Assembly: GCA_038496675.1 (NCBI GenBank)
Contig: CM076651.1
Span: 255,114-319,113, forward strand
Length of the DNA stretch: 64,000 nt
DNA from: Rachycentron canadum
Lineage: Eukaryota > Chordata > Actinopteri > Carangiformes > Rachycentridae
Reading direction: 5' to 3'
In this document: piece after piece, positions 23,821 through 35,880 of the stretch
Layout: each line of letters starts with the position of its first letter
How positions within the stretch are numbered: position 1 is the stretch's first letter
Made by a program: the position numbers and the translations under genes
Notes under the pieces: generated by a model
Database searches by the model: none
The model's input: only the letters and a program-made list of their open reading frames with translations
What the model was told of the DNA's origin: nothing

Positions 23821-26066
23821 TATAAAATTGATATGACAGCAGACAATAAGTTGTGTATATTGCAGTGTTTCATGCTTACCCAGGCCAGAATACTCAGCTG
23901 CAGACACAGGCCAGCCCTGTCTCTTCCAGATTCCCTGATGTGCATCTGCTGAGCGCTGCTGCGTGCTGAATTTGTTAAGCATGCTGTGTTTACTGGAGCT
24001 ATAGGGGAGGTCATCATGAGACAGCTTAGAGGGAGAGAGGCAGCACCTCAGCATCTCGTTCCCATGCCGTTTGGACCCTGGGGAGGATGTGTAGCACTCA
24101 TCTCTGGAGCGTTTGGACAGGGGATTGCCGCCCCAGCCAAATTCCCTGAGGCGTTTCCTCAGGACGGAGCGGTGAGGCGACAAGGCGAGAGCTGCCAAAG
24201 CTGAGGAAGAGTGGCCTCCACTAGAATCAGAGCCTCTAGCATAGAGACGGCAGGGAGGGCTGTTGAGCAGTGAAGATTTGTTCTGGCAGACAAACTTGTG
24301 GTACAGTTTTGCAAAGTCCTCATCAAGCTTCTTTGGTGAGTAAGAGACACGGATCGATGGCAGGGAGGAGTCAAAGGAAAGGTGCCGCCGGAGCCTGAGA
24401 CGATCTGCTGATGCTGTGGCTGACTGAGGTGAACGCAGCTGTGGCTGAGGGGAGAGACGGGAGTCCTGAGGGCATAGCATCCGCACTGGCACAAAAGGCT
24501 TTCGTAGAGGGGATGACAGAGAAGTGGACATTGATCTGTGGCCTGTAGGCTCTCTAGAGAAGCTTTCCGCAGCATATTCTTTGGGGCTACGAGAAAAGCT
24601 GTGTGGGGATGCATTAAGGCTTGTCGTCATCCTTAGTTTTAAGGGACTCTGCCTAACTGGGGAACTGTAGATATCAGGTCTTTCTTTAAGAGCAGTGATT
24701 TCTGACGCATACATGGAGCACTCAGCAGCCTGATCTAAGTGTGTGGAGATAGAAAGCCTTTTAGGCCTAAGAGACCGGTCCAAGGGTGCTTTTGCAGTGA
24801 GATAGCAGGATCGTGAAGGACTGGCAGTGTAAGTGTAAGCCCGTTCTCCCAGCTGGGACAGTTCAGACACAGTGAAGGTCTCGTTCAATGAGATCTCTTT
24901 TAGTTTAGAGGTGTCAGATGGACCAGAGAAGTCCATTACCAGGATAGGCTGGTGCTGCTCTCTTCTTAGCGAGCTACTCTCCCTCCGAGGAGACTGCTGC
25001 TGTGCTTGCAAAGCCTGCAGATTGGTTGCCATGTGTAAAGGAGTGCAGGGAAAAGATTCAGTTCTCATGAACTGTCTTTTCTTTGTGTTGTTGTAGTTCT
25101 CCTTGTGCAGTGTCTTGCTAGTCATCTTTCTTGGTTTGCTGTCGGTGTGCTTCGGTGTGACGATGAAGGTGTTGTTCATATTGCTTCTGTTTGACTGCTG
25201 TCGCCACCTGCGGTACCTCCTAAGCACAGAGTCAGCAGCCTCAGAGACATTCTGCCGGTGCCAGGCCCTCTCTATTCGACTGATCATGCTGGGGTAGAGA
25301 TCCACAAAAGAGCTGCCATGACTTCTCAGAGTGATTTCCAGCTGCTCGTCTCGGTCCTCTGGCTGGAGCTCATTTTCAGAGGAGCTTCTCTGACTCTCAT
25401 CCAAAGAGCTCACAGTTAGCTCAGTTGTGTTACTTCTAGCCACCCCTGTAGTATACAAGACGGAAATAAGACAACACCTGCACTGAGACCACAAATACAA
25501 CTTGCTTCATGTCTGTCTGCTCTGCCATAACTTGTTTCCAAGTTGTACTTAAAAATTCTTCTTCTCACCATCATCATCCCCAGAATATTGGCTGGAGGAT
25601 ACACAGGTCTCATCAGCTCCACCATCTTCATGTGTGAAGTCCAACTGATGAACACAAACCATAATGATTGTATAATCTTTTATACTTTTCAAGACAGAAC
25701 TGTTTGATAAATAAAAGGCATGTTTACCTGAGAGTGTCTGGTAGTTTCCTGCACTGTGGTGGAAGAAATTTAAAACAATTATGATGAAATAAATTAATTC
25801 ATAGATATCTCTGTAAATGAACTATTCTCACTTTAGGTGATAGACACCAACCTGTTAATGACTCCTCTCTCAGATCTGACAGGCTCTGGGAAGAAGACGT
25901 GTTTGATTTTAAAGTCTGCTGGCATATAAACTCTTCTGTAAATCAGGTGAGTGTGTGTGAATATGTGGCTGCAGAGTGTGTTGACAGCCGTCCAAACCTT
26001 TGATTCCAGCTTCTTCAGCTCTTTTTTTGATTGCTTCATGTAGAGTTCAAGTGCTTCACCGTGCAA
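23737..26066 (-). CDS. Unrecognised Ser/Arg-rich protein, at least five exons, 5' end incomplete
   Basis: Visible - strand exons: about 26066-25852, 25753-25728, 25644-25569, 25445-23880 (522 codons open) and 23783-23737 ending SLESRMAYGYSPR and TAA. The large exon encodes a basic, Ser-rich, low-complexity protein with several SP/TP sites (for example SSPVRQSPLK, SRSPKEY, LSPSKLS). It has an early segment VDLYPSMISRIERAWHRQ and a late conserved-looking stretch LDEDFAKLYHKFVCQ followed by a basic region (SVLRKRLREFGWGG). The upstream exon has a basic helix (KKELKKLESKVW) and YRRVYMPADFKIKHVFFPEP. This composition suggests a cell-cycle-regulated nuclear or centromere protein. A faint resemblance to the C-terminal repeats of HJURP is speculation. 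The first two exons do not phase with the third; two missing bases or one extra base would explain it. It is tail-to-tail with PPAT. Confidence 0.6.
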
Positions 26067-26088
26067 GGAGTCAAATCAGAAAAGATTT

Positions 26089-27171
26089 AAAAAAAAAAAA
26101 AAAAAGTTAAAACAAAAAAACAAAACAATGTGACCAGGTTATGGCCGCTACTGGACATGCAGACAAAAACAAAAGATAGAAAGGTTGTAACTAACAATTT
26201 CTATTGCTCGACCTGTGAAATTTTGATTTTAGTCGAAAAAATGTGTCGTATCCAGCCTTCATTTTTTCCCATTTGTCGTCTACTCACATCACGACTCTAC
26301 TTTAACTTTGTGTCCATGTTATGTTTATAGGGTCTCATGCAACTGACCCGCGGCTTTGTTGTTCACTTACTTTGCGTTTTTGTTTTGTCGAGGTCCACCT
26401 CTATCCCCCCGTCTTGGTACTGAAGCTTTGAATACTGGGGAAAATAACTGCAGGGGTTAGTACGATCTATTTTGTACAGTTTAACTGTATCGTTAGAGCT
26501 AGCTTAAGCTAGCGTTAGCTACTCCACTCTATGGTTAACGTGACCCCCGTTTTGTAGCCCCAACGCACCTTTTCTATGATTCGAGTTAGTGATTGTTTGT
26601 AGTTATAGCCATTTTCCAGCAAGTGTTTGGTATAAGCGTCCATGTTGCAAATAAAATACGACTCCTTGGTCTTGATCGTATTAGCAGGAATTTGAAAAAG
26701 AGTTGGCGCTTTCGGGTTCAAAATTTTTCCATCACAAAATAGCGAAAGGTGATTGGACAATGGACACGTGGTGCCTTTACTGTTACTAGTAAATCCAGAA
26801 TGTTTATCTATGTAACACGTTGAAATAAAAAACTGTTTTTGGGAGTAGATGTGTCCATGTGTAACAGTGAAAATGTGACGTGAATGTTTTTCCTTTTTAA
26901 GAATGAGTCTGTGTAACAACAGTTAATAGTGAAGCGTGAGTGTGCGCACGCACGTTTGAACTCGTCGTGGCGTGAACGAAACATTAGTGGGACGTCTTTC
27001 GTTTTCACGCAATACGTCATCTTCAGTCGACAAACGTGGTCTGTCTGTATATAAATAAAACTTCTCTCGCCCGAGATTAATAACATACTGTCGAAGATAT
27101 GTTTTTTCAGTTTTTGTCCTGGATTGGCAGCGACAGAGGGTGAGCGAGCAGTCCGTGAACCGCTCGTTGGT
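26089..27171. promoter_or_regulatory. Upstream region of AASDH copy 2
   Basis: Identical to 14599-15681. Here its left neighbour is visible: the most upstream exon piece of the - strand unknown gene ends about 20 bases to the left. In this arrangement the two genes are head-to-head across about 1.1 kb. Confidence 0.4.
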
Positions 27172-30100
27172 ATGGCCGCCGGGACGCTGCTGGAGCTCGT
27201 ATCTGCTGCTGCCTCTGAGCATCCTGACAGAGCAGCTGTGACTTACGACAGCCGTCCGGTATCGGGGAGCTTGGTGTCTCTGTTGTACAGAGATCTGGTT
27301 GAATTGTCCAGTGAACTGTCTCTTATTTTGAAGGAGAACTGCTCTCCCAGCAACGCTGTTATCGGGCTGTTCTGCTGTGATGATTTGTTTATACCAGTGT
27401 GGATCCTGGGGTGAGTTCACTGCTGTTACTGAGCCATGTGCATGTGAATGTGAGTGTGTGTAAGAGGTTTGGATCACAGTGCCATAATATGATTAATATC
27501 CATTGGAAACCATAAATCATTCTGTGCTCTTTGCCAGGATCCTGCAGTCTCCTGCTGCTTATGTCCCACTGGACCCGGAGGCTCCAGGACTTCTCTCTGC
27601 TAGAGTCATGAACCGATGTGGCCTCAAATATTGTGCTGTGAAGACTGACCTCCTGCAGGTTGAATAGTTCATATTTTATTGATATGAATACAAGTAGGAC
27701 TCATTTTTACTGAAAAAAAACTTAAATGTTGTTGTAGATGTTGCTTTGGTCTGGAGCAAGCCACAATGACAACAATGTTATCACACAATCTTTTCTTTAT
27801 CAAAAAAAATTTTGATAAAGGATTCTTTTTGTAAGAAAAGGCCACAATATTATTTAATAATTTAAGATAACTTTAGCTCATATTGTACTTTAGTGTTGCA
27901 TATTCACTTACTGATTCACAAGTAATAAAGTTACCATAACCAACTTTTATTGATTGTTTTATTTCCTTTTCCTATCAAGCGTTTCCAGGCAGCTATGGCC
28001 AAACACATGTCTGTGGAGGTGTGTGTGGTGGTGCCTAAGTTCAAACTAACCCTGATACGAGTCAAGCTGTTGCCAGTGGCTGAGCACAGGTCAGAAACGC
28101 AGCAAACTGTGGCCCAGAAAGTGGGTGGTGCTGATCTCCGTGATGCCTCTGTGGTGGAGAAGGACTCTGGGAACAGAGACTTGGCATATGTGCTGCACAC
28201 ATCTGGAACAACTGGTCTTCCAAAGATTGTGAGGGTACCACACAAGTGCATACTCCCCAATATACTGCACCTGAGGTCAGTAATTTGTCTGTATTGCTCA
28301 CTCTAACACATTATGTTGACAAATAAAAAAGAAACTGCTCCTCTCTCTGCTCAGATCATTGTTCCAGGTGAGTCCAAATGATGTGGTTTTCTTGGCCTCG
28401 CCCTTAACCTTTGACCCCTCTGTGGTGGATATATTCCTGGCCTTATCATCAGGGGCACAGCTCCTCATTATCTCTTCTACAATCAAGAAAATGCCCAATC
28501 GACTGGCTCAGCTGCTGTTCGAGGATCACAAGACGACTGTCCTGCAGGCAAGTATCAATTCATTGGAGACTTATTTAGCTCTGAGTGGCCTCCACTACCC
28601 TTCATTACACTACAATGTGGTGTTTGTTTCATCAGGTCACACCCACTCTGCTCAGCCGCTTTGGACATCGTACCTTAAAACAGGAGGTGTTGTCGCATGG
28701 CTCCTCGCTGCGGGTGTTGGCTCTGGGTGGAGAAGCCTGTCCCTCCCTGGCTCTCCTGCAGAGCTGGAGGCATGAGAACAACAAGACCCATATCTACAAC
28801 ATCTACGGTATCACTGAGGTGTCCTGTTGGGCATGCTGCTACAAAATACCACAGACTCTGCTGCAGTCCAGCGACATGTGTGTATGCTTGTTTAAAATGA
28901 TTTATTTTATCTGCTTGTTTATATTTAGCTGCAGCTTTAGCACAACTTTATTTAATATCACAGTCTTTTCAGCACTGTCTCCTCAGTGCCCCTCGGGACT
29001 CCTCTGGCAGGCACGGTGGTGGAGGTCCGAGATGAACATGGCCACGTTGTTACAGAGGGCGAAGGACAGGTGTTCATTGGTGAGAAAGATCTAATTGGCA
29101 CACACACGTGCATGCAGATCTTTTAATGAACTAAATCCATATGATGCTTGGTGCAGGAGGAGAGGACAGAGTGTGTTTCCTGGATGAGGAGGAGGCTGTT
29201 GTCCCCGGGATGATGAGAGCTACCGGAGACTGGGTGAACGTTCAAGATACACAGCTGTATTACCTGGGGCGGAGAGACAGGCTGATAAAACGGCATGGAA
29301 AACGGGTGAACCTGGACAGCTTGCAGCAAGTAAGGTGTTGTTGTATGTGTACACCTAAATTTACTAAATATAATATATTCATATTAAGTAACTCAACATT
29401 AGTAACATAATGCACTCTTCATTTAGAAGCTACTGTATATGTCATATTAAATTTCTGTATGGGTCAACTCAGCCGGTCGAGACAGATGACCGCCCACCCT
29501 GAATGTGGTTCTGCTTGAGGTTTCTGGCTCTGAAAAGGAAGTTTTTCTTTGCCGTTGTTGCTGAGTTCTTGCTTATGGTGGAAATTGTTGGGTCTTTGTA
29601 ATCAACTGATCACTGCAACTGCAGAGTTGGACGATATTTCTCTGTGTATTCATCACTAAAACTGATCCTGATCCTTTACATCCCACACAGTCATTTGATT
29701 AATTTTTAATTTGTAAATATCTATGAGTGCAGCTTTAAATGGCCATATCTTGAACAGGTTGAGGTTTTTCAATTGGTGAAATAGTGTGACAAACATAAAT
29801 AAGATGACATAGCAGACAGATGCTAACATAGGGGGACAAGCCATGAAAACAACAAACATACGCATAAGATGACATAGAAGACAAATACTAATATATAAGA
29901 TCAATAATGAGTTAACATACAGAAACTGTTATAATGATGTATGAGAGGAGCCTGAAGGATTCATCTATTGTTTTCTTCTGTGTACAGCATGAGATAAACA
30001 GGCAAAATAAATTAAATAGAATAAAACTGAAAGAGTGCAGATGTCTGCCAAGGTCATGACAAACAACATACATCAGACTTTAGAGAAAAAGGAAATCTGA

Positions 30101-32272
30101 TTCAAAGTAAATGATCCAGATCTCCCCAAAGATTTAATGGCCTCTTTCCTGACCCATGCTACTGCCACCAACCAAGTTTCATACAAATCTCTTCAGTACT
30201 TTTTGTTTAATCCTGTTGATAAATGAACAGATTCAGGCGAAACCTTGTTGGGTGAGGTAACCAAGAGAAAAACAGTAAAATGCATAGGTATTAAAAACAA
30301 AAGACAAAACAATGCAATTGACACATACTTCAGCAGATACATGGTGGTAAAATTATCTGTTGATGGGCATTAACACGCCAAACAAACCTTCACATTTTAT
30401 CAAAAAGAAAGATCAGCCCAAGTGGACTTTAAGTAACCAAATATATAAACGAGTCTCTGCATCAGCAAATGATTATGGATCAGCACCTACAATCTACTGA
30501 CTGAGCATTTCTGTTTTCCTTCCCCAGCTCATAGTGAGTCTGCCCCAGGTAGAGGCCTGTGCCGTGGGTTTGCATGAAGGCTCTCGGCTGCTTGCCTTTG
30601 TCGTGACGTCCACATCTGGGGACCAGAGAGAAGCTTCTACTCTCCCACACTCGTCTTTCGCTCAGCACAGAGGGGTTGAAGGGAGAGACACAGGCTGTTA
30701 AAGTTATAAGACGAGCAGATGAGGTCATAAGTGAAGAGACAAGTAAAAACCTACAATCTGAGAAAGAGGGGACTGATGTTCTGGGCCTCACTCTGAGCTG
30801 GTCCTCAGACACAGGTAGATGTGTGGATGCCTCACCAGTGCTTCTGATCCATGAAAGAACAGATCAGAGGTCAGATCCAGCCACAACAACAGTGTTCATT
30901 GGCTCACATTCTCACAGGATCCAGGCTTTAGACGTGGACACCGGGTGCCTTCTGTGGGAGCGAGTCCTTGGGGACAGAATCGAGGCATCAGCTGCTGTGT
31001 CTCACTGCAGGACTCTGGTGATTATAGGTTAGTAGTAACTCTAAAAATCTTGTTTTACCACTTAACTTATTGTTCTTAAAGTCTATTTTTCTGTTTCCCC
31101 AGGCTGTTACGATGGCCGTGTATATTTCTTGTGTGCTGCCTCTGGAGTGACTCAGTGGGTATTTCAGACGGGAGACGCTGTGAAGAGCTGTCCTACTGTG
31201 GATCCCCACACTGGTCTGGTGATAGTGGGCTCACATGATGGGCACATTTATGCCCTGAACCCAAAGGTGAGTGCGTTTGACACAAGCAGTAACCTCAGAG
31301 GCTGAAAAATGAGCCAATGCGGAAAGACATACAAAAACTGCACTTCCTCAAATGACCATTTCAGGCTGTCCACATGAGTCAATCCCCATAGTCTTCATTT
31401 AAATAGAAATAAAGAAATAAATATGTGTACAGTCTGGTACAAAAAATAGCTTTGTTCTCTATAGCTAATTTCCTCCTTCATGACAACTGAGTGGGGGTGA
31501 ATTTATTTCTGCATAATTGAGAGCTTGGTCATTTTGAGTGACAGGTGGGTGGAGCATGTTTGCCACAAATCGGCATTCATCAAAGTCTGCCCCGCAAACA
31601 CCCTTCCTTTTCCCCATTTTTATATTAACTGCAAATCAGGCATTTCCAAGATTGCGATAGCAAAGCAGCCCAATCTCAGCTTCAAAACTGCTGTTCAGAA
31701 ACCCATGTGTCACGTCACAGAGGCTGCATCCATTTTTATTGTCGGGCTATGGTTTTGTATGAAGAGATGTAAATGCTCTAAAGACACAGAAAATCACAGA
31801 TTGATACACCACATGATGTCAGGAGTCAATGCAGGTTCAGTACTTTCATTATGCCTGTGCACCAGTGACAGCACAGACAAGGTCAGCACAGATGCACAAA
31901 TGGTTGATATTTTATATGATTCTGGATAAACAGGGATGTAACCTGAAGCTAGTGGAGGCAGACAACCTCAAGGCAGTACTTCTGTTTGTTAAAATTAGCA
32001 ATGTTGTTAATTCAGTTTTGTAGCCAGTGTCTTTTTGTATGATTTTGTGTCCTGATGTAATGGCATCACTGTCAATATGAGGAAGTATTAACAGGTTTCT
32101 TTAAAATGATTGTTCTCCTCTTGGAATCCAGATTCAACTTCTTGTTTTTAGTATCTAAAAACAGTTTATATTGTCTTTTGTGCCTTTTTACAATTGTTTA
32201 GTCACTTTAATTGTCCCCAGGCTTTAACAAGGTTTTGTTTATTAATGTTTTTAGCTGCAGCAGTGTGTTTGG
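27172..32272 (+). pseudogene. aasdh: Broken AASDH, copy 2
   Basis: Exons, each 11,490 bp from copy 1: 27172-27410, 27538-27658, 27980-28275, 28355-28547 (GC donor), 28636-28879, 28987-29079, 29157-29329, 30528-31027, 31103-31266, 32255-32272. The same internal deletion and frame change occur in the chimeric exon (the TAA at about 30698 and the reopened frame from about 30676). The same stop follows LQQCVW. Shared damage means the breaks pre-date the duplication, or that both copies are one sequence placed twice. Confidence 0.88.
29458..29660 (+). repeat. Teleost interspersed repeat fragment, copy 2
   Basis: Identical to 17968-18170, inside intron 7 of the second AASDH copy. Confidence 0.55.
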
Positions 32273-32396
32273 TAGTGCCACGCCAACATCCTACTCAGTT
32301 AGTGATGTTCAAAGACGTAATCTATGCTGTGCGTGACCCTTACGGAAATCGACCCCTCTGCATCGGACGGCTTGTTCCCATCTCTAAACTGCACAG
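32273..32396 (+). pseudogene. ppat: PPAT exon fragment at the end of copy 2
   Basis: Repeats the fused exon of copy 1, with the VIYAVRDPYGNRPLCIGR motif and the same frame break between PTSYS and LVMF. The donor GTATTA follows at 32397. The downstream PPAT exons seen after copy 1 are not present because the contig stops 26 bases later in a T-run. Confidence 0.85.
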
Positions 32397-32422
32397 GTAT
32401 TATAAACATGTTTTTTTTTTTT

Positions 32423-32922
32423 NNNNNNNNNNNNNNNNNNNNNNNNNNNNNNNNNNNNNNNNNNNNNNNNNNNNNNNNNNNNNNNNNNNNNNNNNNNNNN
32501 NNNNNNNNNNNNNNNNNNNNNNNNNNNNNNNNNNNNNNNNNNNNNNNNNNNNNNNNNNNNNNNNNNNNNNNNNNNNNNNNNNNNNNNNNNNNNNNNNNNN
32601 NNNNNNNNNNNNNNNNNNNNNNNNNNNNNNNNNNNNNNNNNNNNNNNNNNNNNNNNNNNNNNNNNNNNNNNNNNNNNNNNNNNNNNNNNNNNNNNNNNNN
32701 NNNNNNNNNNNNNNNNNNNNNNNNNNNNNNNNNNNNNNNNNNNNNNNNNNNNNNNNNNNNNNNNNNNNNNNNNNNNNNNNNNNNNNNNNNNNNNNNNNNN
32801 NNNNNNNNNNNNNNNNNNNNNNNNNNNNNNNNNNNNNNNNNNNNNNNNNNNNNNNNNNNNNNNNNNNNNNNNNNNNNNNNNNNNNNNNNNNNNNNNNNNN
32901 NNNNNNNNNNNNNNNNNNNNNN
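32423..32922. other. Assembly gap, exactly 500 N
   Basis: Placeholder gap between a poly-T run on the left and a (CA)n microsatellite on the right. Sequence on the two sides is unrelated. Confidence 0.99.

Positions 32923-32969
<47 letters not shown>
32923..32969. repeat. (CA)n microsatellite at contig edge
   Basis: An uninterrupted AC run of about 47 bp beginning directly after gap 2. Confidence 0.95.
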
Positions 32970-32972
<3 letters not shown>

Positions 32973-34329
32973 ACACATACAGTTGGACATAAATGCTGTT
33001 TTGTTGTGTAACCACTGGATGGCAGAATATTACAGTAAAGACCACAAGTGCATGAATGAATTGAACATCAAACTGTACATCAGTTTGTCCTGTTATCAAA
33101 TTTAGCAGTTAATGTAATTCCACCTCTAAAATCTAAACAGACACATCCACATTTGTTGATTTTCTTTAACTTTAAAAAAAAAAATTGGAGTTAATTTAAA
33201 CATGACTACTCTTCACATGCAAGTGACATATTTGCAGCTGGTGTTAAAACAAAAAAACAACCTAGCCTAATCAGTTTTAGTCACTTCTACTACTTCAGGA
33301 TGAAACCAAGCACCAGTAGTTCATAATGTCACAGCATTAATGTCCATGTACATTTTGTGTATTGCATAATATCCCAATAATTTCTGTTATTTGTTGCAGG
33401 GCTGTCGTATTCAACTGCAATTAGTTTTCAGTTACCTAGCTCTCAGTGAAGAGACAACTGAGTGTAAACGAATGAACATTAGACAGGTTTTAATGGCTTT
33501 GAAGATTTGTACCCCAACTGAAAAGACTTGTGATGATCTAACCTGGGGAAAAGTTTGTCCAAAAATAAAACTAAATGAAATCCTCTTCAGCATCGAGTGT
33601 CTCTAATGAAACAATAGTTGGGACAGACTTCGGTTTTCACCAAAGGCAAATCTGTCTCACATGAAGTTGACTAAATTAGGAGCCATGGGTCTGGTGTTTT
33701 TAATACAAACTCTATCTCTGATATCTGAGTGTCATGAGAAACAGCACAAACTGTTTCTGACAGATAAATAGGAAAACTAGATAGAATGTGAGGCTGCACA
33801 TTCTGAATAGTGTTTGTAATTATAGTCTTTTGCCAATTTAATTGCAAGTGCTCTAATCTAAATGGACTTACAGAGCAACACTCTAAATTAGCAGTTTTAT
33901 AATTACCACTGAACTACACGCATCTCACTGCATCCCCCACTTAATTACTAACAATTTGCCTGTGGAAGAGCTATTGTTAAGCTGAGGATGAGGAAGAAGT
34001 GATGAGAACAATAGATTTTGTTTTCAATTAATTTCTGTTGTTCTTCCTGGGCTTTCTATCTCACACCAACTGTATAGCCAAACAACAGCAACTGAAGACA
34101 ATGCAGACTGAGACAGTGGGAGGTCCAGATTCCTGCATCATTGGACTTTGATGCAGACAGGTGGTTATATCAGGGGAAAAATCATACCAAACTCACTGAA
34201 AACATCTCTATGAAACATGCAAACAAAACTGTGCTAATGAAGGTATATTTTTACCTTCAAGTGAAAAATGTACACAGTATTAAAATTCCCATCAGAATCT
34301 AAAATCTGCAGCAGGATGACAAAGTAATG

Positions 34330-34480
34330 ATTGATTGACTGACTGACTTTATTCTCAACCTCAGTGGAAATTTGTCTTTGTCTCCTCTCAAAATGGAGTG
34401 AAAAACACACCACTGAAAACATAAATGTGGAACATACAATATTGTAGATGAGCAGGTCACAGCAGACAGGATCTATAAAT
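34330..34480. repeat. Possible degenerate LINE 3' end
   Basis: GACTTTATTCTCAACCTCAG followed by GGAAATTTGTCTTTG resembles the tail of fish non-LTR elements that read 'TTTATTGTCC...GGAAATTTGTCTTGG'. Similarity is short and from memory. Confidence 0.3.
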
Positions 34481-35599
34481 ACATATCTTCCGGCTGGCCC
34501 TTGTAATCGATGGAAGCAGTTCAAACTCTGAAGCCTGACCTGGCGTTAACATCACAGGTGGACAATTGGAAGTGGATGTGTGAACACGCCCAGGATGCAT
34601 CCCATCATTCAGATCACATTCAGAGGTGGTCTGGGCCACATGTGGCTCAGTTCTTTTAGCAGTGTAAAAAAGATTTAGCTATTTCCAATAGATCAAACCT
34701 GATTTGATCCTACAGCTGTGAGCAGCGCATTGACTCACTCAACACATCCGTGCCTCGCTCTCTCTCTTGCTTTCTCTCCCTCAGGCTCTCTCTACACATA
34801 TACAGACATATACATTTACAATGAACATCATCAACGTGTTTATTTGCTTAGAAAGGGGGAAGTGAGATCCAATCACAAGTGGTCACTGGAGACATGTCTT
34901 AAAGACAAAAGTGTAACGAATGCAGGTCTGAACAGAGCCTGAGTGTAGTGAGTATGAAGCATCTGTAACTACATGTTTTTCTCTCTTATGTTTAGCTCTG
35001 TCAAATATATTGTGCACCTTCCCTGCAATGTTAACAGATGTGGAGAGAATGTTTCTGCTCTCTCCACCCTACCACTGAACCCAGCTGTTGAGTTCAATGA
35101 TAAGTTCTTATCACTGAAGCACCACAGCTTCCTGATGAAGACCTCTCTCATGAAGAAGTCACTGGTTAGCTTTCTTAAAATGCTCTGACCACTTCAAAAT
35201 TTAGAGTGATCAAGTACTTAAAATACTCTAGTTTTTCTACAGGCTGGTTTTGAGTATAACAGGGCAGATCTTAAATGTCCCTCTTGGTTTTGTTTGTATC
35301 AGAAGCTCTTTTTTTTTTTTTTTTTTTGTCTTGCACTTCTTTTTTGGAAAGAAATAATTTTGAGTCAAAGCGGAACAAGGAAGCTCAAGAAAAATTTAAT
35401 CCGGTCCAAAAGACCACATGCTACTCGTTGACCGGCAATGGCTGCACATGGTTGCCCAAAGCAAGCTCCGATCTCTAATGTTTACCTTCACAGTTCTGGG
35501 TCTGGACCATCTACTTGAACTCAGTCATTCAGCTCTATGCTGCTTCTCAGCCACTGTTTTCCTCCAGTGAATGTGATCTGTCATCACCATCCCAAGACC

Positions 35600-35880
35600 A
35601 TCTCAGTCCAGACTGAGATCTGATCTGTGGTTCCCTGATGGTGGAACCAGTTCCCAAATCAGAGCACAGACATCCCTCTGTCTTCAAGAAGCTCTTGAAA
35701 AGCTCTTCCTCTGAAACCCTGACATGTCTAATTAATTAATCTTACTTTGAACTTTGTTGCAGTTTCTTATCTGATCTCCTGCGCTTATTTCATATATGTA
35801 GTACTAATATACTTATGCTAAGGCCTTCTATTGCACTGAAGCTGTACTGATATCCTTCATTGGTAAATGTAATGTAAAAA
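35600..35880 (+). repeat. Degenerate fish interspersed repeat
   Basis: Contains TGATGGTGGAACCAGTTCCC, CTGTCTTCAAGAAGCTCTTG, TATTGCACTGAAGCTGTACT and a terminal AAATGTAATGTAAA. I recognise this order of motifs as an old copy of a common teleost element with a short ATGTAATGTAA tail. Confidence 0.45.

Larger units (their letters stand above)
26089..32422 (+). repeat. 6.33-kb direct repeat, copy 2
   Basis: The second copy of the segment at 14599-20932. It starts at the first A of an A-run that follows AAAAGATTT (26080-26088), the exact counterpart of the first base after gap 1. It ends inside a T-run cut off by gap 2. Copy 1 continues past the same T-run into the rest of PPAT. Confidence 0.95.
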
